DNA of 64,000 nt, from positions 95,600,236-95,664,235 of the forward strand of contig CM060177.1 of NCBI GenBank assembly GCA_030549775.1, given 5' to 3'. Each line of letters opens with the position of its first letter. Position 1 is the first letter of the stretch. A model generated the notes under the pieces. The model saw nothing but the letters and a program-made list of their open reading frames with translations. It did no database searches and was not told where the DNA came from. Made by a program: the position numbers and the translations under genes. Shown one piece after another: positions 12,401-23,308 of this stretch. This DNA comes from Tamarix chinensis. Its lineage: Eukaryota > Streptophyta > Magnoliopsida > Caryophyllales > Tamaricaceae.

Positions 12401-13270
12401 TCTATTAATTTTCTCTTTCTAGTACAAGGCACAATCATACTTGTATGTATAGATTGTCTTATAGCACAATCCTAACTTATTCATCATCTTTTTAGTGCTC
12501 GTTTGGTATTAAGTAGGGGTGGAAAAATTACCCGCATATTTTACATATCTTATATAGTATAATTTAAATTAAATAAAAATTGAACAACTACCCATTTTAG
12601 ATCTTAATTTGATTTAAAATGGGTATTTTATTAAAAATATTTTATTATTATTATTAAATACTTAATATAAAATATACAAAATTGGGAGTAATTTTTCCAC
12701 CCCTATTACCCCTATGCCAAACAAGCCCTCAGTGTTGTAATGCAATCTTAGAAGCTTATTGCCATGTTGAATTTATTCAATAAACAATTTTAGAATTCCA
12801 TCAAATGAATTTTTTCTCCATTTATTCAACACCTTGTGATACATCAAATTCACACAAAAATTCAAAGAAGAACATTTATTGCATCCTAGATATAAATCCT
12901 TCTTGATCTCTTCAAATAACTCCTCAACATATGGATCTCAGATATCCCAAAATCACTAACTATTACCTCATTAGAATTTAATTCATCACCAATAATCTCG
13001 ACTCTTTTACTATCCTCAATATGTGGATCACCACATAATAAATCACCCAATACATATTTCATCTTATCTTTTATCTCTTCCTCCACACATTCTCTTTCAA
13101 TTTTACTATAAAACTACCACATATCATAATTGTCCATGAACCCAAACAAAAAAATGTGAGTTTAAACCCTATATATCATATCCCATTCAAAATTGACACA
13201 TTTCCTACAAGGATACCATTCCATTTGACCTCAAGTTATCTTTTCCCAATCCTATAAGTGTTTGAAGACC
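9500..13270 (-). pseudogene. TNP2-type CACTA transposase, degenerate
   Basis: Read on the minus strand from 13270 downward, the TNP2 domain order is preserved although many stops and shifts break it. First is a transposase-associated region (PCRKCVNFEW, then FGFMDNYDMW; about 13240-13110). Next comes LYLGCNKCSSLNF, then MYHKVLNKW (about 12890-12790). The catalytic TNP2 core follows, with KKMMNKLGLCYKTI (12490), GFNPFG (about 12110), YNLPP (about 12050) and LWWIVNDFHAHSILSGCSRK (11870-11800). A DUF4218-like part has FFSVMVYLIMYSPKEERLGG (10970-10910). Last is a DUF4216-like part with NECYYGHIKSI and NKVWYVDDLLNGAHW (about 10130-9900), then an acidic tail to about 9500. In life this protein would cut the CACTA ends. 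A MITE interrupts the frame at 12497-12730. Confidence 0.88.
12497..12730. mobile_element. Tourist-like MITE inside the TNP2 pseudogene
   Basis: A 234-bp element lies between two copies of the trinucleotide AGT (12494-12496 and 12731-12733). Its ends are inverted: GCTCGTTTGG on the left and CCAAACAAGCCCTC on the right, extended by a second inverted stretch (AGGGGTGGAAAAATTAC / GTAATTTTTCCACCCCT). Deleting it plus one AGT rejoins the minus-strand TNP2 reading HYNT-KKMMN. It has no coding capacity. A 3-bp duplication and such ends fit the PIF/Harbinger (Tourist) group, though the duplication is not the usual TTA/TAA. Diverged relatives lie at about 23929-24170 and 53653-53872. Confidence 0.85.
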
Positions 13271-13869
13271 TTCCTAAAACTCATTGGATTTTGTATTACA
13301 TAACCTCATCTAACCGTTATTTATTGGAATTGTATATCTATTTAAGTAAGTAAAAGATGGATGAATATAAAACTTTTTGACTTCTCATTTTAAGTATGAC
13401 CATTTTTTCTAGTATTTATAGGGATTAGTTTTATAAAAAGTATTATAAAAGTTTTGACAATATTCTTTTGATTGGCTTAATGACCAAGCCATAGTTGTTA
13501 ATATGCTTTGTACTTACTTAAGTAGTGTTGGTGGCACCACATTTATTTTGCATTCTTTCTTTCATTTCTTAAAAAAATATTGTGTTATCAATGAAATGGT
13601 CAAAATTTTTACTATACAAATAACTAAGCATGCATATATTATGTCAACAAGAATAATATTAACATTTTATGCATGGATAAAAATATTTCAAACAAACCAT
13701 AAATCTTAACATAGATAAACATGGATATTAAGCATCGGAAAAGATATCGTATTATTTTTTATTATCTTAATCCTGCATTCATATATTCAATTTATACTTG
13801 TATTCACTTATCATATGAAAAACCAAGCATAATAACATACTCACATTATAAAATTAATTAGTCAAAATA

Positions 13870-14055
13870 CACACACACACACATATCAATCATAATTATC
13901 ACCACATATATATCAATCACAATGTGTGTGTGTGTGTGTGTATCACAACACTCACATAAACACACAATTACCTCCACCAACATTTATATAATATTTAAAA
14001 ATAACATATATATGTGAGTGTGTGTGTGTGTGTAATACTTAAGAACAACACACAC
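13870..14055. repeat. CA/TG microsatellites
   Basis: Short pure (CA)n and (TG)n runs near 13872, 13923, 14013 and 14048 are interspersed with AT-rich sequence inside the CACTA 5' region. Confidence 0.85.
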
Positions 14056-14479
14056 ACAAAAACTATAAAATTGGTGGTGGGTGCAGTAGAGGGGCGGTGG
14101 TGGGTGCAGTAAAAGGGTAGTGGTGGCCCACTTTCTCTAACCACCTACAATATAACAAAAAAATATTAAGCAAACGATGATTTCATTTATAAAATAATAA
14201 TTGAAACTAAATAAACTACAACAAAGAGTAAAAAATGAAGAATAAACCTAGATATGGAAGATATAGTGATGAAAGGTGGCATAAGTGGTGGCGGATGAGG
14301 TGGCTTTGGTGAAACCACATAAGATCACAAAAAATGAAATTAAAATAAGATAATAACAATAATAGATAAGATATTAACAAAAAAAATCTTACCCAACTTT
14401 GCACCAATCTTTAAGTAGTGAGGAGAGAAACATAGAGGAGAAAAAGAGATAGATAGGGAATTATAGGCACATATAGGGT

Positions 14480-15051
14480 TTTCAATTTTATAAAGACAAT
14501 CCATATTGCAGTGACCTTATCATTATAGTAAACCAAGAGGTCAATGCAATAGACCCTCATTAAAGGGAATGAAGTTGTTTTGAAGAGGTCTATTGTAGTG
14601 ACACATCTCTACAATATAGTCTCCCAATAATTTTCCATAGAGTTCATAAAGAGGGAAATTTGCCATAAAAACTTTTGGCTACTCCTTACAATGACAACCC
14701 CCTCTACTACGTTAGTGGGTTGTCATTAAATAGTTTTTTATTTTTCCCTAGAAAACTTAATTAGTGGAGAATAATATTTTGCAGGATATTACGACAACGA
14801 TTCATCATAGATGCTCTCTTTTTCAAAAATTAAGTTTAGAAATTATCAAGATAAAATAATTTTAAGTACTTGTTGTCACAATACATGCATAGTGACACCT
14901 ATAGTTGTCATTGTATCTTCACTTTTTTAAGCCATCAACTTCCTTCATTAATGAAGATATTTCATTATAATAGCCTACTCTATTAAAATGACTTTGACCA
15001 TCACAAAAATAAAAATAAAAATTATCATTATAGCCTCATTTTGTTATAGTG
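14480..15051. repeat. CACTA right subterminal repeats
   Basis: Repeated motifs such as TATTGTAGTGAC, CATTATAGT and CATTGTA, related to those of the left end, fill the last 570 bases before the terminal TAGTG. Confidence 0.65.
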
Positions 15052-17936
15052 AATGTAGGTGTGTTATGCCACATCTATCATGAAGAAGGTACTCCTTATA
15101 TCCCATTCATGCTGGATGTAAGGTAAAAGTAAACTAGTAACAAGAGATTAGGTGTGAGAAGCATTTGATTCCTCAATGATATAAGATTATGAAATGGTAA
15201 AAAAAGAATAGGAACAACAAAAAATAGAGGACTAGAAGTCTAGAGAGAGAGAGATACTTGAATAACTATACACTTCAACCAACCCATAAAATCACTCACT
15301 TAAGGCACCATAAGCTAGAACACTAAAAGAATTGGATCAACATAGCCTATAAAACAAGACAATATCTACTCATGGGATTGAGCAACACCTAAAAAAATAA
15401 TGGTCAGTTTGTGTATTAAGTAAGGTAACAATGCACATCAATAGAATAAAGCATGTATAACACGAGCAACCTAGCAACAAGATAGATAATATACATACAT
15501 ATATGCTCATGATAAAAGATGACTCAAGGGAAAACCAAATTAGGGTTTCTCATTAGATGATTATACTTGTCTAAAGTATTAGTCGCTTAAGTTCAGGGAC
15601 CCCCGCTATTTATAAGTAGTAGAGAAATATCAATATAATGACCCTTCCGAGGCAAAACACACCTAGGAGCCACTATTAAAAGACGATGGAACAAAATCAT
15701 GCCCCTTATAGGGTAATATGCTTCGAGGAACCACTGTTAATGTTGAGTGGATTGGTAACAAGCATAGACAACTCTGATAGCATAATACTCTTGATCATTA
15801 TTATCTTTTAGTGGAATAAGCTGGTATAACTTGATCCTAACTCAGTGATAATATAATTTAAATATTAACATCTTATTACACCATTGGTGTATTCTTAATA
15901 ATTACACATAACACATATATCACAACCAAAGGTAATTTAGAATATTCTCCAAGTGAAACTACTAAGATACCTTTACAAAACCCTAATTCACAAGCAACAC
16001 ATAACTCCTCCCATAAGACTCACCAATCCACAAAAATCAGCACAACATCCTACAACCTAATAGTAAATATCATATCTAAAAAATAAAAATCTAACTATAA
16101 TGTCACACAGAAAATATTAATGTCACTCTTAGGGTCACTATTCCCAAATTAAGCCATCATCACAAACAATTATCACTTGTGAAAATTATACTTAACCCAA
16201 ATTTATCACATACCCCACTTAACATATTAAATCCCAAATAACACATACACACACTCAAATTCTAGAATTTTCCCTAAAATACTATATTACCCTTATTCCT
16301 CCTAAACTCCTCAAAATTTCATTTTTACATAACTTCATCCACACTCAACAAACCACTAACTTATTGTATATCAAAGTTCGTGTAAAAACCCTAATTATTA
16401 TAATGATACACTTATTTTACACAAAAACTTACAACTTTGACCCAAATGCATAAACACCAATATTAATTCCAAAACTCTCAAATTGAGGTTTTCACCAAAC
16501 TTAACCAAATTTATGTACAACCTCCCACACATTATAAATTAACCCAGAGTCCACCAAAACCTAGGTGATGACACACACATAAGCACAAATTCACCAACTC
16601 AAGCCTCAATATAACATTTATTTCAAGATACTTAAACTTACAATAATCAATATCAAACATTATGCTTAACAAGGATAATAAAATGTGGCATCATGCTCAA
16701 AACTTAAAAAAGAATCATATCATTGCTTAAGCATGTCATTTAACATAAACTAGACAAAACACATACTTTCATGAAAGATAAGATACTATGATAATAGATG
16801 CTTAATTAACCTAAACCATGATTGATAGAATATAACATGTTATTATGGAATTAAATTAACACATAATTCAATAAAAACCTTAAGCTAGAGATGTATATCC
16901 TTAATAAAGGCTACACTAGTCTTTTATCAACATTACTCCTAAACACCCTATTCTCTACCACCATAGAATCACCTAACAAGAAGAAAGATAAAAGTTTAGA
17001 AATACACCAAAATTAGTGAAGGATCATACAGGAAAGGAGGAAGAGATTGAGAAGAAAACCACGGCTGAGAATGAGTATAGAATGGTGTGGCTAAGTGTGT
17101 GAACAATTTACACTACCAAAAGGGATTTATGCAAGTTAAGGGCACATGCATGGGAATGGTTTGCGATCTATTCATGTAGTAGATGCAGTAGTTTGTGTGT
17201 CATATATGTGAGGTGGGATACCAATATGAGTCGTACATGTTGCAAAAGGGCTAGTTGTATAAGGCTTAAACATTATTGTGGTAAGGTCATGTATAGGTGT
17301 AGAGTGGGGGTGGTGATAGTAGTGTTTGGCTTTTACGTAGATAAGGGAGTGTTAGCATGAGGTTGTTAGTGCAAGGTGGTGGTGGTTTCATTTAATATTG
17401 ATGAGGATAAAGTTGTTGCAGGATGAATGAGCTTGGAAGGCACATGTTTAGAGGAATGAAAATGGAAAATCAAAGGAGGAGGAAAAAGAAGAGAGTTGGT
17501 TTTTTAGAAATAATAAATGTAGAGAAAATAAAGGAAGGGAACTTAGTTGGAGGTGGAAAATAAATGGGTGAAAAGGGATAGGGAGGATGTTAAGTGGTTG
17601 GTTGCATGAAAAAAAAAAGTGTGAGTGAGGTGTTAGATTAAGGTATGATTAAGGGTCAAAAGACAGAGGGGTGGTGTGATAGAAAATATAGAACATGGTT
17701 GGGTTGAGTGTTCCACACTTGAATAAAGATGAGGTTGAGTGTGTGATAAGGTATAGTTGGGGTTTAGTTAGGATATTCATTTTGGTTAACAGAACTGGGA
17801 AGCAATGATCTAATTGGCAATGTAAGGAAGATTTTGAGGTTAAAATAAAAGTTAATTAGGATAGAGTTATGGTTATTATAATAATTAAAAGGATAAACAC
17901 CCAAAGATTAAGGTTAGCATATTTTGAGGTGTTACA
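15052..17936 (-). mobile_element. Minus-oriented gypsy LTR, probably incomplete on the left
   Basis: The sequence resembles the other long LTRs of the window read backwards. It has the GAGCAACACC...TTAAGTAAGGTAAC module (about 15383-15430, reverse complement of 8830-8900 in the solo LTR) and the GGAGCCACTATT module (about 15665-15735). It closes at 17936 with TTTTGAGGTGTTACA, the reverse complement of an LTR start. The expected start TGTAAC at the left side is missing; the CACTA right end abuts it at 15051. The sequence TTATGCC occurs both at 15064 and right after 17936, but the fit to a 5-bp duplication is not clean. No coding sequence was seen. Confidence 0.6.
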
Positions 17937-18503
17937 TTATGCCCCTTGGTTTCTCATTTCAAAACTTATCCAAATCCTAACTCTTTTACTTTGTCTCATC
18001 CTCTTTCCCCTTTCACTTTCCTTTTTTCTTAAATTTATGCAATTTTTCTACCTTCGCTCTAGATGAATGAGCTTTTTATCTTCCTCTAATTCTTAATTAT
18101 TTTTCCTTCTTTACTTGTAGGATTTTGGATCTTAGCTCTTTAGTGCTTAAGATAATCAAAATAGAGTTAAGGTTGTATATTGATGATGCTTTTCTCAATG
18201 TGTACCAGCCTTTTTAAGCCTTAGGGATTGACCTACATCCCTTTAATTTCCTCTTCTATTCTTACCCATGTTCTACTTCCCTTATCTAATTCCATGCTTA
18301 TTTTTATAGGTGAATCCCTCACCCACAAGGCCCCTCCACCTTAGTGATAGGCAATCATGGAGGAGGTAAAGTATGAAATGTGCCTTAGTAACACAAGGGT
18401 CATATGTGGCACGACCAGGCATGGGCAAGATTTGAATGAATTACTTAATAAGCCATTATGATATTAGCTGAGATATACGTCAACTAATAAGGATAAAATG
18501 TGC
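17937..18503 (+). other. Probable decayed gypsy internal sequence
   Basis: No domain can be read in this stretch. It directly precedes, on the same strand, a reverse-transcriptase fragment, and is probably the same element's more decayed upstream part. Positions about 17940-18330 are pyrimidine-rich. Confidence 0.3.
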
Positions 18504-18720
18504 CTACTGTATTTCTAGATTTGATGAAAATAATTTTTTGGTCGTTCCTTAATTAGTTTGTAGTGGTCTTCATTGAAAACATTTTAGTATACTCTCGGAG
18601 TGGAGGAGAGCATGAAAAACACCTTCACATTATACTATCACTCCTTAGAGAGAATATGTTGTATGCCAAACTCTCTAAGTGTGAGTTTTGTCTTTAGGAG
18701 GTTGCATTTTTGGATTATGT
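18504..18720 (+). pseudogene. Ty3/gypsy reverse transcriptase fragment
   Basis: One frame reads VPTVFLDLMKIIFW, then [14 protein letters not shown], then [15 protein letters not shown] and VAFLDYV, with two in-frame stops. This is the end of the palm and the thumb-proximal part of a Ty3/gypsy reverse transcriptase of chromovirus (Tekay/Del-like) type. The catalytic pair in the conserved F-I-D-D motif reads E-N here, so even a repaired frame would lack the active-site aspartates. The fragment stops abruptly at 18720, where an LTR terminus (TGTAACACTCC) begins. The next recognisable piece of the same gene is the RNase H fragment at 23057. Confidence 0.85.
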
Positions 18721-20919
18721 TGTAACACTCCTAGAATTTACTATAGAAAGTTTTTGTTTCAAGCGGAATTGTATTATCAAAAAGATGGGTATTACAACCG
18801 TAATTAACATAATTCTAGCTTACCATACCATCCTTACATTAATCACAAGATAACAAAAAATTAGAAATTAAAACATAATAAATAGAAATTAAGGGAACTT
18901 TCATAAATATTAGATAAAAGTTTGGAGGCTTACTCCACAAGTACAATAATATAAAATATAAAAAGGGATATCATGGATCTAATAGTCTAAAAAGGTATCC
19001 GATTAGAACTAACATTCAGATAACATGATTCTACGCCCAAAAACCTAATACAAAAATCACTCATCCACATAATAAGCATCAAGGACTATGAATTCATCCA
19101 CTGGGTCATCTTCAAACTGTATAAAGACATTTGGGTCTACTAGTGGGAATGAGCAGCACCTATAAAATGGATAATTGTGTGCTACGTATTGCGTAAGGTA
19201 ACATTACAATCAAAGTAGGATTACACATAATACATGAGTTCACGTTAGGGAGTACGAATACTTGCAATAATATAAAACAATGCTAGGTAAATACTTATTT
19301 CAGGTCTTGCTATATGGATATATCATTTTCCAAGTCTTTTATTTATGTTGAGTTCAAGGACCTCACTATTCTTAAACTGATGGAAAGGTTTGAAACACAT
19401 ATCAGGAATAATACACTTGAGCCACTATTATTATTTGATGGAATGAACTCAACACCATTTAGAGAAAAAATGCTCATGAGCCACTATTCTTAAACCGGTA
19501 GAATGGTCTGAAGCACCTCTCAGGGACAACACACTTGAGCCACTATTATTATCCAAAGGAATAGACTCAAAACCTTGATCCTGACTCACATAGTCTTTTA
19601 CTTTAAATGACTAGTATCTTTTCCATTATTACTTTATCTCTTACTTATATTTTCATTCATGTTGAGTATAGGTCCCCACTATTCTTAATATGATAGAATG
19701 GATTGAAGCACCTCTTAGGGATAATACACCTAAGCCACTATTATTATTTGATAGAACAGACCCATATAAACACCTTGGCTCGACTCACATGATCTTTCAC
19801 TTTAAATAATTAGTATCTTATTAGATTTGATTATATATTCAATATTATCATGTGGAACTCATATAGATATGCAAGACATATAATTGAATAACATAATTAC
19901 GAACACATAATTATCCTCAAATGATAGAAATACACTTAGGTAGTTAAAATGCTCATATTCTCCCAAAGCCTTATAAATCTCAGTACTAATATATATAAAT
20001 CTCCAATATTCATTCGGGAAATATATCCTCAATTATATACATGGATGAATATCCAACATTATACCAAGATTATACTTCCACAATCTCATTACTCTCAAGA
20101 TATCATATTATAGAATAACATCAATTATGTAACATGTCTAATATAAAAGCACATACGTATATGCATAAAAGTCCTAGCTACAACATGTATCCTTACCAAT
20201 AAGGACACCGAGGTCTATGCATGTAAATCCTAAACCGCCTTCTCCGAGATCACTGAAAAATTACCTATGAAAATAAGATAATACATGATTAGGCTATAAT
20301 ATTATTATCAAGGGAAAAGTTAAGGTAAAGGAGGGCAAAAATGGAAATAACCAAAATCAATAGGAAGCTTGAGTTGTGTGGAAGTGTGGTGGAAGGTATG
20401 GTGATGTTATGGTGAAATTTGGGTGGTGTTTGGGGTGAGGTTTGGGTGTGTAAAAAGGGGTGAATGGCCAAAAAAATGTGGCTACACGGGCGTACAACAA
20501 GATGTGCTCACCCAGACTGTGAATTGGGAATCTACACAAGCAGGCCATGAAAAGGAACATAGATGTGCTCATGCAATGCATGCATAGATAATAATAAATA
20601 GGGATGCACGAGCTTGCCAAGGCAGTGTGCTAGCCTTGCGAGTATGCATGGGAAAATCGTGCTAGCATGTAAAAATGTGAAACAAGAAAAAAGAGTGGTG
20701 CACGACTGTGCATGAGTCGTACACTTCACAATATGCAGCAACACACAAGGAAAGAAGAGGGGAAAATGGTGGCAGTGGGCAGCGATGGTCGACAACTGTG
20801 AAGGGGAGTGATGAGGTGGCTGTGGTGGCTAATCTGCCAAGCCAAGGGTAGCGCTTGGTTGTTGTGGTGGTGCATGGTAGCTCGGCACACGAGATAGAGT
20901 AGTAGTAGCCGAAGAAGCA

Positions 20920-20950
<31 letters not shown>

Positions 20951-21253
20951 AAGAAGAAGAAGAAGAAGAAGAAGAAGAAGAAGAAGAAGAAGAAGAAGAA
21001 GAAGAAGAAGAAGAAGAAGAAGAAGAAGAAGAAGAAGAAGAAGAAGAAGAAGAAGAAGAAGAAGAAGAAGAAGAAGAAGAAGAAGAAGAAGAAGAAGAAG
21101 AAGAAGAAGAAGAAGAAGAAGAAGAAGAAGAAGAAAGGGAGAGGTGGCTCGGGTAGGGAGATTTCTTGATAGAATTTGGCAATAAATGAGGGAGGAAGAG
21201 AGAAGAGAGTAGTGTATTTATATGTGTATGGTGGTTTTGTGCGACAGTGAAGA
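18721..21253 (-). mobile_element. Minus-oriented gypsy LTR interrupting the pol pseudogene
   Basis: It starts TGTAACACTCCTAGAATTTA at 18721, inside the gypsy pol fragment. It contains the GAGCAGCACC...GCGTAAGGTAAC module (19150-19200), four GAGCCACTATT modules (19370-19760) and a purine-rich leader with a long GAA tract. A TATA box lies on the minus strand near 21211-21221 (ATATAAATA). By comparison with the complete solo LTR, the 5' end should lie roughly 1 kb further right, but a CACTA terminus begins at 21254. The LTR is therefore broken there, and its 5' end and right-hand target duplication are not visible. Confidence 0.65.
20921..21135. repeat. (GAA)n·(TTC)n trinucleotide tract, about 215 bp
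   Basis: An uninterrupted run of about 71 GAA units. On the minus strand it gives a long poly-serine open frame that is an artefact of the repeat. It lies in the purine-rich leader of the minus-oriented LTR. Confidence 0.95.
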
Positions 21254-21269
21254 CACTACTACGAAAACG

Positions 21270-21535
21270 GAAAATAATAACGGTACAATAATAACGGTGG
21301 TTCAAAAACCGTTGTCAAACGCGTGAAAATTAATGGACGGGAGAGTTTTGATAACGGTTCTAGCTCAAAACCGTTATTAAAAGGGCAACATTAAAATTTG
21401 TACGGATGTTTTAATAACGGTTCATATTAGAACCATTGTCAAAAGGCCGAAGGTTTTAATAACTATTCCTGGAAGAACCGTTATTAAAAGATATTTTAAT
21501 AACGGTTCTCTCAGGAACCGTTATTAAAACTCCAA
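21270..21535. repeat. AATAACGGTTC subterminal repeats
   Basis: At least ten copies of AATAACGGT(T) in both orientations, many paired as potential hairpins (AATAACGGTTC...GAACCGTTATT). Confidence 0.85.
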
Positions 21536-21894
21536 AATCAAACTTTTATTTTGCTCAGTTCTGTTTCGTGCCAAAAGTTTCAGACTCTCTGCACCTTCGT
21601 TCTCTTGCTCTCCGTCTCCTTGCAAACCCTCCACCACCCTACCGTGCACGACCACTCTGGCTCCTCTCAAGTAAGGGAAACCCTCGCACCGCCAACTCTC
21701 CACCACAACTCTGCCATTGTCGGCTCTGCATGTGCGTGCTGTCATTGTTCCGAAGCTAGCTAGCCAACACTTGCACCATCATCCTCCGTCATGTTTGAAG
21801 CCCTTGCCTCTCTCAACTTTCTCGCCGTCGTGTTTGTAGCTAGCTCACTTTATGTATGTGTTTGTTCTTCCTCTCGTAACTTTTTATCTACTTA

Positions 21895-21939
<45 letters not shown>

Positions 21940-22160
21940 GTATGCATGTTGCTACAGGGTTTTGTTTGTTTGTTATTGAAAGATTGCGGTTTGTCGTTCG
22001 AAAATGTGTTGTTGAATGTGTTGGCTGAAAATTTTGTTGTTCGTTGTTGAATTTGTTGTGTTATTGTTATATATTAACAAATGCATGTGTTGGCTGAGAC
22101 ATTTACATATATATATAATATGAATGTGAGTGTAGAATTATATACATTTTCATTCATAAA

Positions 22161-22163
<3 letters not shown>

Positions 22164-22223
<60 letters not shown>

Positions 22224-22225
22224 TT
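22164..22225. repeat. (TA)n(CA)n compound microsatellite
   Basis: A pure TA run passes directly into a CA run. Further TA runs lie at about 21900-21936 and 22640-22660, and an (ATA)n run at about 22435-22472. Confidence 0.95.
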
Positions 22226-22435
22226 TTCATTAATAAGTATAGGAGACTAGCAATAAGGTATAGGAAATGTCATATAATGAAATGCAAATATATTTTACAT
22301 ATGCACATGCATCATTAAATGAAAATTTCAATTAGAGATGCATATGTTAATGATTGCTATTTGATGAGGATTAAATAGATATAGAAAATAATATATAAAA
22401 GTGAATAATTAAATAGAGAGAAATAATTGTGTATG

Positions 22436-22470
<35 letters not shown>

Positions 22471-22785
22471 TAATAATATGATTTATATATTATGGTTTAA
22501 TTACATTTAGCTAGGTTTAGGGATTAGGGTTTTATGAGGTTTAGGGTTAGGTTTTATTATAATAAATTATGGTTAATTAGCTAGGGTTAGGGTTAGGGTT
22601 AGTATTAATATCTTTTTGGAAATGTGGTAGCATGATTTGTATATATATATATATATATATAATAGCATGATACATTTGAGATTAATTCTTTCTAAGCATG
22701 ATTCGTATCGATAATATAATGGTACATTATTATGCTCAATACATAACATTCTAATATAATTTATTTATTTATTTTTTGTAGAGAT

Positions 22786-23050
22786 ATGGCCAACAAAAAC
22801 ATCGATAGGGACGACAGTGATGAAGAAGGGAAGAGAGGACCTACGATTATGAGAATCATCACAGACATAAGGAATAGAGGAGAATTAGTGTAGTTGGGAT
22901 GGAATACTTACAATCTTCCCATCGGACCTTACGTAGATATGTTCTTGACTTACATTTCACTTATGACCCGTAACTGTGTTCCTATCTCCTATAATAATTG
23001 GAAGCAGGTTCCAAATGAATTCTGTGTTCTTGACTTACTATCTGTATAGG
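22786..23050 (+). pseudogene. Ptta-like CACTA protein, N-terminal fragment
   Basis: It begins with ATG after a plausible splice acceptor (TTTTTTGTAG, 22774-22783). It reads MANKNIDRDDSDEEGKRGPT, then an in-frame stop at 22891, then LPIGPYV and NCVPISYNNWKQVPNEF before another stop. The order R-G-P-T...P-x-G-x...V-P-I-x-Y-x-x-W-x-x-V-P matches the N-terminal part of plant Ptta/En/Spm family proteins. A GC-rich 5' exon and a long AT-rich intron upstream (21540-22780) fit such a gene. It is truncated at about 23050 by the junction with gypsy sequence. Confidence 0.65.
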
Positions 23051-23056
23051 ATTTAG

Positions 23057-23308
23057 TGCAAACTCTTCACCAAATATAAGAGCCTTAAGTATATATTCAC
23101 TTAGAAGAAGTTGAATATGAGGTAGAGAAAATGGCTAGAGTTGGTGAAGGATAATGGTATTGAGTTAACCTACCACAAGGGTGAGGCCAACATTGTTGTT
23201 GATGCCTTAATTAGGAATAGATCACACTCCTTGAGTTCTTGTGTGATAGCTAATAGGTTTCTAAGGAGCTCGATGATAGACAATTTTAGAAAGAAATTGA
23301 AAACTTAG
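23057..23308 (+). pseudogene. Ty3/gypsy RNase H fragment
   Basis: One frame reads CKLFTKYKSLKYIFT, stop, KKLNMR, stop, RKWLELVKDNGIELTYHKGE, then ANIVVDALIRNRSHSL. This is the C-terminal end of the gypsy RNase H domain and the linker towards integrase, with the S-L-K-Y-I-F-T and K-x-N-x-V-x-D-A-L signatures of Tekay/Del-type elements. Two in-frame stops and loss of the rest of pol make it dead. It probably belonged to the same element as the reverse-transcriptase piece at 18504-18720. The 700-800 bp of pol expected between them are missing, so the locus has lost DNA besides gaining insertions. Confidence 0.85.

Larger units (their letters stand above)
2983..15051 (-). mobile_element. CACTA (En/Spm-type) DNA transposon, inactive, with nested insertions
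   Basis: The left end reads CACTACAACAATATTAGGC. The right end is its imperfect inverted copy and finishes TTTTGTTATAGTG at 15051. Both ends carry subterminal arrays of short repeats. The body encodes, on the minus strand, a broken TNP2 transposase (about 9.5-13.3 kb) and a Ptta-like fragment (about 4.5-4.8 kb), the gene pair usual for CACTA elements. The flanking trinucleotides are AAA (2980-2982) and AAT (15052-15054), so the expected 3-bp target duplication is imperfect. Removing the solo LTR (5168-9365) and the MITE (12497-12730) leaves about 7.6 kb, a normal size for an autonomous CACTA. Stops and frameshifts throughout make it incapable of moving itself. Confidence 0.88.
21254..23056 (+). 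mobile_element. Left part of a second CACTA-family element
   Basis: The segment opens with CACTACTACGAAAACGG. About 260 bp follow of inverted and direct copies of AATAACGGTTC / GAACCGTTATT, typical CACTA subterminal repeats of a family different from the one at 2983. A GC-rich exon-like stretch (21540-21850), an AT-rich microsatellite-filled region and a Ptta-like reading frame (22786-23050) follow. No inverted right end with a matching 3-bp duplication was found; gypsy RNase H coding sequence begins at 23057. The right end is probably deleted. Confidence 0.7.

Noticed and set aside
15064..17943. TTATGCC direct repeat as target duplication of the minus-oriented LTR
   Set aside because: The left copy is not followed by an LTR terminus, and 5 bp rather than 7 are expected.
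20829..21305. 158-codon minus-strand frame with about 70 serines
   Set aside because: Direct translation of the GAA·TTC tract; flanking residues show no known domain.
22540..22600. Second telomere-repeat site (GGGTTAGGGTTAGGG)
   Set aside because: Only three to four short units of mixed type in AT-rich DNA; too short to distinguish from chance.
23051..23058. TTTAGTG as the right end of the second CACTA
   Set aside because: The upstream bases do not match the inverted left terminus, and the flanking trinucleotides AGA and CAA differ.
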